18,739 nt of DNA from an uncultured Lachnospiraceae bacterium (GTDB taxonomy: Bacteria; Bacillota; Clostridia; Lachnospirales; Lachnospiraceae): the NCBI GenBank assembly GCA_900554205.1, contig USGM01000062.1, positions 1-18,739 on the forward strand, read 5' to 3'. Each line of letters opens with the position of its first letter. Position 1 is the first letter of the stretch. This document shows positions 7,712 through 14,813 of this stretch, one piece after another. The position numbers and the translations under genes were made by a program. Below the pieces are notes generated by a model. It saw only the letters and a program-made list of their open reading frames with translations, was not told where the DNA came from and ran no database searches.

Positions 7712-8553
7712 ACAAAGAACAGTTTTCAGAGCATATAGGGAATATTGATGACAGACTTGTAAAACAGGCGGAACAGATCCCGAATTATGCGGCAATGCGC
7801 CGCAAAAAAGGATTTCGGCAGCTTTGGGGGATCGCTGCGGCGCTTGTTCTTATGGTTTCCGGTTTCGGTGTCGGAGCGATAGCCTTTGCCCGTGAAACCA
7901 TTGTAGAGGTGCCTGTCGAACAGGAAACCTTGGAATTAGAGGGGATTAACCTTACACTGATTTTGCCGGACAGCTGGAAGGGACAATATTCTGTAGAAAA
8001 AAGAGGGGAAAACTTCGATGTATACATACCTGAAATCAGAGAAAAAACAGCTGGATATGAAGGTATATTGTTTACGATTGTCTGCTACGAAGAATCCATG
8101 ACAGAGGAGCAGTTTATTGAGAATGGACTTGATTTTACTGCCTATCGCTATATTCTTACGACAAGTAATAAAACGTATATTCTACATTATGCAAGTGATG
8201 TGCAGTGGGATCCGGCAGATAAGGAGCAGGAAGCAGTTTACCTGAAAATGATGAGCGAAATTAAAGATATTCGGTTTTCTGTTGATAATGTTTTTGAAAG
8301 TATTACCCAAAATGCAATTTCTAATGGTATAGTAAAATCAGATATGGAAGCCGATGACGGAAAAAACCTTGTGTGGGAAGCAATGTCTGAAAGAGACATT
8401 GACGGAAACATGTGCTACACATTTGAGTTGAGATATTCTGAAGATGAAAATAGTAACGGAGAAATGGCAGGACGGCTTCTGGGTATTTATGCCGTATCAA
8501 AGGACGGAACAAAGTTTTATCAATACAATATGGCTGATGATATATGGGAATAG
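7708..8553 (+). CDS. Membrane-anchored putative anti-sigma factor
   Basis: A 281-residue single-pass membrane protein translationally coupled to the sigma factor by a 4-nt overlap. Residues 1-38 form a charged cytoplasmic segment (with KQAEQIPNYAAMRRKK) that would bind the sigma factor. Residues 39-61 are one hydrophobic helix (GIAAALVLMVSGFGVGAIAF). The rest, about 220 residues, is predicted to be extracytoplasmic and beta-rich, perhaps sensing an envelope signal. I see no zinc-binding HxxxCxxC motif, so it is not a standard ZAS-type anti-sigma. The role is inferred from gene order and topology; the outer domain is not recognised. No terminator is evident before the histidine kinase gene 50 nt downstream. 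Confidence 0.7.
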   Translation: MNKEQFSEHIGNIDDRLVKQAEQIPNYAAMRRKKGFRQLWGIAAALVLMVSGFGVGAIAFARETIVEVPVEQETLELEGINLTLILPDSWKGQYSVEKRGENFDVYIPEIREKTAGYEGILFTIVCYEESMTEEQFIENGLDFTAYRYILTTSNKTYILHYASDVQWDPADKEQEAVYLKMMSEIKDIRFSVDNVFESITQNAISNGIVKSDMEADDGKNLVWEAMSERDIDGNMCYTFELRYSEDENSNGEMAGRLLGIYAVSKDGTKFYQYNMADDIWE

Positions 8554-8603
8554 TGATTTGAGCGGATATAGAATTAGAAGGTCTGCGCTGGAGGGGAACG
8601 GAA

Positions 8604-11207
8604 ATGCTGTTTTTTTTGGAAACTGTGGATGTTGTGGCTATTTTGCTGATGCTTTTCATGCTGGTCGTTATTTTGAACCAACAGCCGTCGAAGGCGCAGA
8701 TGGCGTTTATTCTCTATAATGTCTTTACGATTATATTCGTGAGCGGACTCCAGCTGGAACTGATGCACTCGGATACGGTCGGGGAAGCATTGTCCGGACT
8801 TTGTGTCCAATATGTCGGACAGGCAGGCTTTCTGATGGCGCTTCTGTGGTTTGTTTCCGTATTTGCAAGGTTTTCCATTCCGGCGTGGATCTATGGCGTG
8901 CAGGCGCTGTGCAGTGCCTTTGTGCTCGTGGGAATCTTTACCGCTGAGAAACATCCCTTTTTCTATTCCTCAATGGAAATTCTGACGGACGGATTATATA
9001 ACAGGATCGAAGTCGAGGGCGGAGTCCTCTGGTATTTGCATTACATACAGCTCTTTACGGATATTCTGGCAATTCTGGTTCTATGTGCCGTCAGATACCG
9101 GAAAAGTTCTCCTGTGCAGAGAAAGCGGATTCTATATATTGCTGCGGGGATCGGAGCCCTGACGTTGGAGCTTTTCTTAAAGGGAGTCGGCGTGTTCGGC
9201 AGCTATAACCCTGTCGTGATCGCAATGACCGTCACAATGTTCTGTATGATGATGGCGATGCTGAAGTACCGCTATTTCGGTTCGTTGCACGCGGCGGTTG
9301 ACAATGCGTTCAACCATGGAAATGAAGGGCTGATTATACTGGACGGGGAGGATATGATTATCTTCGCAAATCACAGGATGGACGAGCTGTTTGCGGATAT
9401 CCGCACAAACCGCAATATAGGAAATTACCCTGAGATTACCTCCCTGATGGGACGGCAGGAGCCGTTGGTGTACCGTGGAAATACCGTCTATGAACTGCGT
9501 GTTGAGGATATTATCGAAAACGGAGAGAAGAACGGACATATGCTCTGGTTTATCAATCAGACGCAGCAGCTGCACACAATGCAGAAGCTGAAGGAGGCGG
9601 ATGAGGCGAAAACGCAGTTCCTGATGAAGGTCAGCCATGAGCTTCGCACCCCGATGAACACCATGCTCGGAATGAACGAGATGATTATCCGTGAGAGTGC
9701 AGAGGAGGAGATCAGAAATTACGCGCGTGAGGTTGCCGGAGCCGGAGCGCACATGATGGCTCTGATCGACGAGGTTTTGGACGCTTCCAGACTGGAAAGC
9801 GGAAGACTTGTCGTTTCGAGGACTCCCTACAGGATAGAGGATACTCTGGAAAAGGCGGAGGAGCTTATGCGGCCGCAGGCGGAGAGAAAGGAGCTGGCGC
9901 TTGACGTCGAAATAGCGGAGGAGCTGAAAGGAGACAGGGGCTGTCAGGTCGGAGATTCGGTGCGCCTGCTTCAGGTAATCACGAACCTGCTGTCAAATTC
10001 CATAAAGTATACGGATAAGGGCTTTGTGGGCTTAAAGGCAGATGTGAGGACGGAGAACGGAAAACGGCAGCTTGCCCTGACGGTCAGCGACAGCGGCATA
10101 GGGATTCCGAAGGAGGAACTTGACCGGATCTTTGAAATCTTTGAGCGTGGTAGCAACATCGGCAGAAAGGCGGGCATCGGTCTTGGACTGGCGATTGTGA
10201 AACAGCTGACAGAGGCGATGGGGGGAACCCTGACGGTCGAAAGTACGCTTGGACAGGGAAGCAGATTTACGATTCTTCTGCCATGGACGGAAGCGACAGC
10301 GGAGGAAATGTCGGCGTGGAGAGAGGAGAGAAGGGAACAGGAGCAGACATCGGAGGTGGAGAGAGAGCAGTTACCGGATTTCCATACAAAGCATATTCTT
10401 GCTGTGGATGACAACGAGCGGAATCTGATGGTGATAAAGCAGCTGTTGAGACGGTCGAAGGCCGTTGTTGAGACGGTGTCGGGGGGCAAGCGTGCGCTGG
10501 AAATCTGCCGGAAGAAGAAGTACGATCTCATTTTGCTGGATCATATGATGCCTGATCTGGATGGAATAGAGACCCTGCATCGCCTCCGGGAGGATGCTGA
10601 CGGGAAAAACCGGGAAACACCAGTCATTGCATTGACTGCCAATGCGGGAAAAGAGGCGGAACAGATGTATCTGGCGGAAGGCTTCGCAGGTTATCTGGCA
10701 AAGCCGGTCGAACCGAAGCGGTTGGAGAGACTGCTGATAAGCTTTCTGAAATCCGACGATGCCGGTCAGGAGACGGCGGAGGAGACAGCCGGGCAGGAGA
10801 ATAGCTGGCTACAGATTCTGGAGCATGCGGGCATGAATACGGGGGACGGCATGCGCTACGCGGATGCGGATGAAGCATTCTACCGCAGATTGCTGGAGCT
10901 GTTTGCAGGGGAACAGGAAAAACAGAACAAAAGACTGACGAGTATTCTCCAGCAGCTCATAGAACAGGAAAAGATGTCGCAGCCGGAAACAGAAGGTCTC
11001 TGGAAACAGTGGGTCTCTGCCTGTCACGGTATGAAGGGCGAGGCGCGGGGCATCGGCGCGGCAGAGCTGGGTGAAAAATTTTATTCGCTTGAGCTTGCTG
11101 GCAGGGAGCAGGATATTGCCAGAATTGAGAAAGAATACTCTGATATGGACAGCGAATGGCGGAGAGTTGTGGAGGGAATCAGACAAGCTCTGGAGATATT
11201 GGGCTAA
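8604..11207 (+). CDS. Hybrid sensor histidine kinase (7TM-HisKA-HATPase-REC-Hpt)
   Basis: An 867-residue membrane sensor with a complete internal phosphorelay. Residues 1-222 contain about seven hydrophobic helices, resembling the 7TM histidine kinase N-terminal module. A PAS-like linker spans about 230-325. HisKA has phospho-acceptor H345 in SHELRTPMN. HATPase_c shows the N box NLLSNS (N461, N465), DSGIGIP and a GIGLGLAI lid. The receiver domain has acidic D602/D603, phospho-acceptor D646 (LLDHMMPDLDG) and K700 (AKPVE). The C-terminal Hpt domain has H808 in ACHGMKGEARGIGA. Start ATG 8604 is preceded by GGAGGGG (8590-8596). No separate response regulator gene is adjacent, so the Hpt must pass phosphate to an output protein elsewhere. 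It follows the sigma/anti-sigma pair closely and may share its transcript. Ligand unknown. Confidence 0.93.
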   Translation: MLFFLETVDVVAILLMLFMLVVILNQQPSKAQMAFILYNVFTIIFVSGLQLELMHSDTVGEALSGLCVQYVGQAGFLMALLWFVSVFARFSIPAWIYGVQALCSAFVLVGIFTAEKHPFFYSSMEILTDGLYNRIEVEGGVLWYLHYIQLFTDILAILVLCAVRYRKSSPVQRKRILYIAAGIGALTLELFLKGVGVFGSYNPVVIAMTVTMFCMMMAMLKYRYFGSLHAAVDNAFNHGNEGLIILDGEDMIIFANHRMDELFADIRTNRNIGNYPEITSLMGRQEPLVYRGNTVYELRVEDIIENGEKNGHMLWFINQTQQLHTMQKLKEADEAKTQFLMKVSHELRTPMNTMLGMNEMIIRESAEEEIRNYAREVAGAGAHMMALIDEVLDASRLESGRLVVSRTPYRIEDTLEKAEELMRPQAERKELALDVEIAEELKGDRGCQVGDSVRLLQVITNLLSNSIKYTDKGFVGLKADVRTENGKRQLALTVSDSGIGIPKEELDRIFEIFERGSNIGRKAGIGLGLAIVKQLTEAMGGTLTVESTLGQGSRFTILLPWTEATAEEMSAWREERREQEQTSEVEREQLPDFHTKHILAVDDNERNLMVIKQLLRRSKAVVETVSGGKRALEICRKKKYDLILLDHMMPDLDGIETLHRLREDADGKNRETPVIALTANAGKEAEQMYLAEGFAGYLAKPVEPKRLERLLISFLKSDDAGQETAEETAGQENSWLQILEHAGMNTGDGMRYADADEAFYRRLLELFAGEQEKQNKRLTSILQQLIEQEKMSQPETEGLWKQWVSACHGMKGEARGIGAAELGEKFYSLELAGREQDIARIEKEYSDMDSEWRRVVEGIRQALEILG

Positions 11208-11287
11208 GCTGTTCGGAAAACTCCGTCCGAGCGGGACGAAAGATTTATGTCTAATGTGGCGATCTTGAGTTCAGCGTTAGTACTTGG

Positions 11288-11312
11288 CCGGATGCCCTTT
11301 TTTAAATGGCAT
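11288..11312 (+). repeat. Left copy of the 25-bp direct repeat flanking the HipA-like island
   Basis: The sequence is CCGGATGCCC and six T followed by AAATGGCAT. It matches 12942-12966 at 23 of 25 positions, with the first 16 bases identical. In this copy the left arm needed for a hairpin is missing, so it is a broken terminator and the kinase gene has no intact terminator of its own. Confidence 0.6.
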
Positions 11313-11401
11313 AGGACAAGCCGCCAGTCTTACAAGATTGTGGGTTTCTATAACGAGTAAACTTGGAATAAAATGTTATAGATTTTGTGACATATAGGAA
11401 G

Positions 11402-11407
11402 TATAAT
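11402..11407 (+). promoter_or_regulatory. Candidate -10 box for the small ORF and HipA-like gene
   Basis: TATAAT at 11402-11407 lies 37 nt upstream of the small ORF at 11444, in an AT-rich stretch. No good -35 hexamer sits 16-18 nt upstream (TTGTGA at 11385 is too close, with 11 nt), so the call rests on the -10 box and position only. Confidence 0.35.
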
Positions 11408-11443
11408 ATAAATAGAATAAATAGCGAAAGAAGCTGATTTCAT

Positions 11444-11740
11444 ATGAGCATAGCTGAATTAACAACCAAGATTGAGAATCTGTCGACAGAGGATTATAAT
11501 ATGGTAGTCATGCTTGTAAACAGATTAGCCGAGAAATCAGAAGCCAGTGGGCTTAAAAAGCTAAGTGAGGACGAACTGGTAGAGGAACTTTCCGAGTCAA
11601 TCAGAAAGAGCAATATGGGGGCAACAAAATCAGCAAAAGCAGTATCTAAGAGCATGAGGGAAAAGTTTGACGATTACATGCATAGCAGTGCCCATTTATT
11701 CTATAGGTACGGAGCGAGTGAAGGTGTGCAGATTACATAG
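11444..11740 (+). CDS. Small antitoxin-like protein
   Basis: 98 residues, acidic and helical. The N-terminal part (SIAELTTKIENLSTEDYNMVVMLV) and the LSEDELVEELSESIRKS segment look like the short antitoxin-like proteins of Firmicutes type II toxin-antitoxin pairs; I recall no precise family. Such proteins usually end soon after a segment like KSMREK. Here about 23 further residues follow (ending YRYGASEGVQIT) that look unrelated, which may reflect a frameshift or fusion with deletion of the former partner toxin. The ribosome binding site is weak (AAAGAAG at 11427, an 11-nt gap). It precedes the HipA-like kinase by 47 nt in the same direction and may be its partner or simply a remnant. Confidence 0.5.
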   Translation: MSIAELTTKIENLSTEDYNMVVMLVNRLAEKSEASGLKKLSEDELVEELSESIRKSNMGATKSAKAVSKSMREKFDDYMHSSAHLFYRYGASEGVQIT

Positions 11741-11787
11741 TTTATCTGTACACTCTGTTTTTAAAGACTAGAAAGAAGGTGAGAAGC

Positions 11788-12897
11788 ATGGAGATACTAT
11801 GTGCCGATTGGCAGGAATATGAAATTATGCACGGCAATCAAAAGGTGGCATCTGTTTGCAGGAATGGTATCTGTAATATCTACATGGAAGAAATGCTGCC
11901 ATACAATTTATATTTGGAGCAGGTCGCCGAAGAGGATATAGATGGCAGGATACAAAATCTGGATAACTTTTACCATTGGTGTGCTTCTCGCATATTGACG
12001 CTGGACAGGGAATTTGCCAAAGAGATTTTGAATAGTATCGGAGCGACACAATCGGCTACAGACAAAGAACGGGCGCAGATTGCTTTATCTTATCACTGTT
12101 TATCTCTCATGGATATTTTTTGGACAAAAGAAAAAAATGAACAGCAAAACTTTTCGGAACTAAACTTGTTTGAAAATCATCTGGAGTCAGCCTTTGTGGA
12201 TGTCTCGCTCAGAGGCAGGCAGATGACCATACAGAACAGACACTTGATAGCGGATGATTTGGGAACACAGGGCTGCTATCCGAAGGCATGGATCAGAAAA
12301 CAGGATGGCTTCTGGCTGATGAAAGATGGTGGTTTGGAACCTGTGGAGCATGAGCTTTTGGCAAGCAGGATAGCAAGGTGTTTTCGGGTGAATCAAGTGG
12401 AGTATGAAGAATCCTTTTATGACGGACAGAAGGTATCTGTCAGCAAAATCATCACTTCCTTGAGTCAAAGTATTGTTCCTATGGAATATTTTCAGGTTTA
12501 TGCAGCCAATCACGAGATAGATACCATGGAATATATTTCGCAGTTGGATGGCTATTCCTATTATATGATGAATATTATAGATTACTTAGTCGGGAATACA
12601 GACAGGCACTGGGGAAACTGGGGGTTGCTGGTGGACAATAGCACAAATCAGCCGATTCGCCTTTATGATTTGATGGACTTTAACAAAACATTTCAGATCT
12701 ATGATACTCTGGAGGGGGCAAACTGTCTGACGGTTTCTGCAAGGATGACACAAAAGGAAGCTGCAATAGAAGCTGTGAAGTCAATCGGGTTAAACCAGAT
12801 ACGGGAAGTAGACAGTAAATGGTTTACGGATATTGCTGTAAGAACAATGTTTGAGAAAAGGCTGGCGTTGTTAAAAGCGCAGGAAAAAGCGGAATAA
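11788..12897 (+). CDS. HipA-like serine/threonine kinase domain protein
   Basis: A 369-residue protein. The C-terminal half has the features of the HipA/PI3-4-kinase-like fold: a conserved strand YPKAWIRKQDGFWLMKDGG with candidate ATP lysines K171 and K179; an acidic residue in HELLASRIAR; a catalytic loop GNTDRHWGNWG (D272, N277); and a metal-binding LYDLMDFNKTF (D294/D297), the DFG equivalent. The N-terminal 140 residues are mostly helical (YHWCASRILTLDREFAKEIL) and are not the usual HipA N-terminal barrel. I start it at ATG 11788, with AGAAGG 8 nt upstream; GTG 11779 overlaps that site. No HipB-like helix-turn-helix gene is present; the only upstream neighbour is the small ORF. HipA kinases phosphorylate glutamyl-tRNA synthetase or other translation proteins; the target here is unknown. 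The AT-rich composition suggests transfer. Confidence 0.72.
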   Translation: MEILCADWQEYEIMHGNQKVASVCRNGICNIYMEEMLPYNLYLEQVAEEDIDGRIQNLDNFYHWCASRILTLDREFAKEILNSIGATQSATDKERAQIALSYHCLSLMDIFWTKEKNEQQNFSELNLFENHLESAFVDVSLRGRQMTIQNRHLIADDLGTQGCYPKAWIRKQDGFWLMKDGGLEPVEHELLASRIARCFRVNQVEYEESFYDGQKVSVSKIITSLSQSIVPMEYFQVYAANHEIDTMEYISQLDGYSYYMMNIIDYLVGNTDRHWGNWGLLVDNSTNQPIRLYDLMDFNKTFQIYDTLEGANCLTVSARMTQKEAAIEAVKSIGLNQIREVDSKWFTDIAVRTMFEKRLALLKAQEKAE

Positions 12898-12925
12898 AAA
12901 AACGATGGGGTGGAAGGTAATGAAA

Positions 12926-12957
12926 GGGCATTCGGTTCAATCCGGATGCCCTTTTTT
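12926..12957 (+). terminator. Terminator between the HipA-like gene and sleC
   Basis: GGGCAT-T-CGG (12926-12935) pairs with CCG-G-ATGCCC (12942-12951): ten pairs including one U-G, a TTCAAT loop, then six T (12952-12957). It ends HipA-like transcription just before the convergent sleC gene. Its right half is duplicated at 11288. Confidence 0.9.
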
Positions 12958-12966
12958 GAACGGCAT
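12942..12966 (+). repeat. Right copy of the 25-bp direct repeat flanking the HipA-like island
   Basis: CCGGATGCCC plus six T, then GAACGGCAT. It differs from the left copy (11288-11312) at two positions. This copy is the 3' half of an intact terminator. Together the copies bracket about 1.63 kb holding the small ORF and the HipA-like kinase. Confidence 0.6.
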
Positions 12967-12968
12967 AT

Positions 12969-14279
12969 TCAGCCGGGCTCGGCGATTCTCGACACGCCGA
13001 CATAGATTTCAGAGATCTCGTACCATGTGGCATAGTCGGTCACGCCGGTCTGGGGCAGATTGAAGATCTTCTGGAAAATGCGGACGGCTTCCGCCGTTGC
13101 GGGGCCGTAAATACCGTCGGCTGTAAGGGTCGGTATTGCCGGATAGTTGCGTGCAATGCGGTTCAGCTGGTTCTGGAGCTGTCTGACCTTGTCGCCGGAG
13201 GCGCCGATGCCGAGATCGTAGCCGGGCCAGGAGGAGGGCACACCGGAGATGAAGTCGGCAGAGTTGATATACATATCATTTCCGAAATAATAGCGGATGA
13301 TTTCGATGGCAGAATAGCCCTCGTCACCCAGATACTTCGAGCCCCACTGGCTTAAGCCGGAACAGGTGACTCTGTTTCCGTCGCAGTAGGAGGTGAAAAT
13401 CGGCTGGCGCACACCGGGGCGGGACAGGTAGTTGGCAAAAATGGTATCGACGAGATAGTCGATGTTCTCGTAAATATTTCTGCCGTAGACCCATTTCTGG
13501 TCGTAGGCGGTCGAAGAGGTGATGGTAAAGTCGTATCCCTGATTCCGGTACCACTCCGTATATACCCTGTTCAGAGTAAAGGACTGTATGGCGAGGACAT
13601 TCGCGTAAATGGCGCTTTCCGGCCATGTGGAGTAGATCTCACAGGAGGCGACGTTCTTGATGTAATCCCGATAGCGCACCCAGTAGTTCGGCGCGGTAGA
13701 GTCGCTCGGGACGCCGTCATGTACGATGACATATTCGGGGATGACGACCCGGCTCAGAACGATCTCACCGGTTTCCGCCATCGGCTTGATCTCATCCTCA
13801 GGTATTTTCGGCGGATACTCGCCCCAGAGGGTATGTGCCGGGATTGTGACCTTTTTTTCATCCTCCTCGGTGACGGCGAGAGGATTCATGTGGATGGGCT
13901 GCAGGGAAAGCTCGTCAGCCAGAATCTCGGAGCCGGATACATAGATGGGCTCAAAGCCCTCCGCAGTGACCATGATATTGTATTCGGCATAGGGCTGCAC
14001 CAATGCATCCGGATCGAGGGAGAGAGCCAGTGGCGGAGCGGGCAGCTCTACGGTGGGAGTCTGACCGGAGCTATCGGTGGTCAGGGTATCCAGCGTATTT
14101 TCGGGATCGCCGGTGTAGGAGATGGTGACAGTTGCATTTTCGATGGGAACGAGTCCGATCGAGGAGACGACACTGATCTTCAGAGTGCCGGCATACTGCG
14201 TATCGATTGGTTCCGGTGTCTGTGCGGCAGTCACATCGGGAGCGGCTAGGGTCTGTTCGGTTGAAAGTTCTTCGGACAT
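12969..14279 (-). CDS. sleC: Spore cortex-lytic enzyme SleC (pre-pro form)
   Basis: Germination enzyme that degrades spore cortex peptidoglycan after activation by Csp proteases. The 436 residues match clostridial SleC in length and domain order: an N-terminal pre-pro region with a carboxypeptidase-regulatory-like beta domain (about 30-115), TLWGEYPPKIPEDE (150-163), a presumed activation region near GEIVLSRVVIPEYVIVHDG, then a SpoIID-like lytic domain (about 198-340) with YIKNVASCEIYSTWP (probable catalytic E214), SFTLNRVYTEWYR and SQWGSKYLG (310-318), and finally a peptidoglycan-binding domain (about 360-425: DGIYGPATAEAVRIFQ, LPQTGVTD). I start it at the ATG complementary to 14277-14279, with GAGG upstream; the longer frame to 14699 runs antisense through the gntR gene. 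There is no signal peptide, as expected for a protein packed from the mother cell. Csp genes are not in this window. No clear SigE or SigK promoter was found. Confidence 0.92.
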   Translation of the reverse strand: MSEELSTEQTLAAPDVTAAQTPEPIDTQYAGTLKISVVSSIGLVPIENATVTISYTGDPENTLDTLTTDSSGQTPTVELPAPPLALSLDPDALVQPYAEYNIMVTAEGFEPIYVSGSEILADELSLQPIHMNPLAVTEEDEKKVTIPAHTLWGEYPPKIPEDEIKPMAETGEIVLSRVVIPEYVIVHDGVPSDSTAPNYWVRYRDYIKNVASCEIYSTWPESAIYANVLAIQSFTLNRVYTEWYRNQGYDFTITSSTAYDQKWVYGRNIYENIDYLVDTIFANYLSRPGVRQPIFTSYCDGNRVTCSGLSQWGSKYLGDEGYSAIEIIRYYFGNDMYINSADFISGVPSSWPGYDLGIGASGDKVRQLQNQLNRIARNYPAIPTLTADGIYGPATAEAVRIFQKIFNLPQTGVTDYATWYEISEIYVGVSRIAEPG

Positions 14280-14335
14280 AGGTAACCTCAAAGGATTCGT
14301 TACTGTATATATATGCCGTTTCACAAAAAAAGTGC

Positions 14336-14364
14336 TTGACGGATTCGGAAAAAAAGTGTACCAT
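14336..14364 (+). promoter_or_regulatory. Promoter of the gntR-ABC-CPBP operon
   Basis: TTGACG (14336-14341), a 17-nt spacer, and TACCAT (14359-14364) as a moderate -10 box. Transcription would start inside the inverted repeat immediately downstream, and the first gene begins about 45 nt later. It diverges from sleC. Confidence 0.7.
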
Positions 14365-14384
14365 TGTATTACAGAACTAATACA
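14365..14384 (+). promoter_or_regulatory. Inverted-repeat operator, likely for the GntR repressor
   Basis: TGTATTA (14365-14371) and TAATACA (14378-14384) form a perfect 7-bp inverted repeat around CAGAAC. The dyad starts directly after the -10 box and covers the expected transcription start, the position for autorepression. YtrA-type GntR repressors are dimers that bind palindromes at their own promoters, so the adjacent regulator is the obvious ligand. Confidence 0.7.
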
Positions 14385-14414
14385 GATAGACAATACAACA
14401 AATGCAGGAAAGGG

Positions 14415-14813
14415 ATGAGCAAGATGGCATGGGATTTGGATGCGGACAGACCCATTTACGCACAGCTTGTTGAGCGTATTCAGATGCAGATCGTTTCGGG
14501 ACAGTACCCGGCGGGCAGAAAGCTGCCGAGTGTCAGAGAACTGGCAGCAGTTGCGGCAGTGAATCCGAATACGATGCAGAAAGCATTTGCAGAGCTTGAA
14601 CGGAGCGGGCTGATTATCACGCAGCGGACGAATGGGAGAACGGTCACGGAGGATCAGCAGAAAATCCGGGACATTAAGGAAGCACTGGCACAGGAACATG
14701 TGAACAATTTCTTTACAAAGATGAAGGAATTGGGATATACTGAACAGGAGGCAATCGAACTGTTGAGAGCGGGAAGGCTTTTATCAGATAATCATGAGGG
14801 AGAACAGAAATGA
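14415..14813 (+). CDS. GntR-family transcriptional regulator, YtrA type
   Basis: A 132-residue repressor. The winged helix-turn-helix spans about 13-79 (RPIYAQLVERIQMQIVSGQYPAG, KLPSVRELAAVAAVNPNTMQKAFAELERSGL). It is followed by a short helical C-terminal dimerisation segment and no ligand domain, which defines the YtrA subfamily. Start ATG 14415 has AGGA at 14406-14409; ATG 14424 (MAWDLD) is a possible alternative. It is the first gene of the operon, and its stop overlaps the ATPase start (ATGA, 14810-14813), so the two are translationally coupled. YtrA-type regulators usually repress a linked ABC exporter and are relieved by envelope-active peptides or antibiotics; the inducer here is unknown. 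Confidence 0.9.
   Translation: MSKMAWDLDADRPIYAQLVERIQMQIVSGQYPAGRKLPSVRELAAVAAVNPNTMQKAFAELERSGLIITQRTNGRTVTEDQQKIRDIKEALAQEHVNNFFTKMKELGYTEQEAIELLRAGRLLSDNHEGEQK

Larger units (their letters stand above)
11208..11443 (+). other. Intergenic junction between the kinase gene and the HipA-like island
   Basis: These 236 nt contain no gene I can support. The first 80 nt match the GC content of the kinase gene. At 11288-11312 lies an orphan right half of a terminator (CCGGATGCCC plus six T), without its left arm. After that the base composition becomes clearly AT-rich up to the small ORF at 11444. The switch in composition at the half-terminator is consistent with an insertion boundary. Confidence 0.6.

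Noticed and set aside
8444..8719. Plus-strand open frame overlapping the anti-sigma end and kinase start
   Set aside because: Its overlap with two genes in other frames is extensive and its composition is not protein-like; the kinase ATG at 8604 has a good ribosome binding site.
11208..11360. Open frame continuing about 50 codons after the histidine kinase stop, suggesting readthrough or a longer ancestral kinase
   Set aside because: An open run of this length is not unlikely by chance, the kinase already ends with a complete Hpt domain, and the frame crosses the half-terminator.
13719..14249. Plus-strand open frame (176 codons) inside sleC
   Set aside because: It is a shadow of the well-supported minus-strand sleC gene, with no ribosome binding site or recognisable domain.
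14280..14340. Possible SigE or SigK promoter for sleC on the minus strand (CATATATA, complement of about 14306-14315)
   Set aside because: The -10 resemblance is partial (spacing does not fit the SigK CATANNNTA form) and no matching -35 element was found, so it is too weak to annotate.
14280..14699. N-terminal extension of sleC upstream of the ATG at 14279
   Set aside because: The extension runs antisense through the GntR promoter, operator and gene. The ATG at 14279 has a ribosome binding site and gives the standard SleC length.
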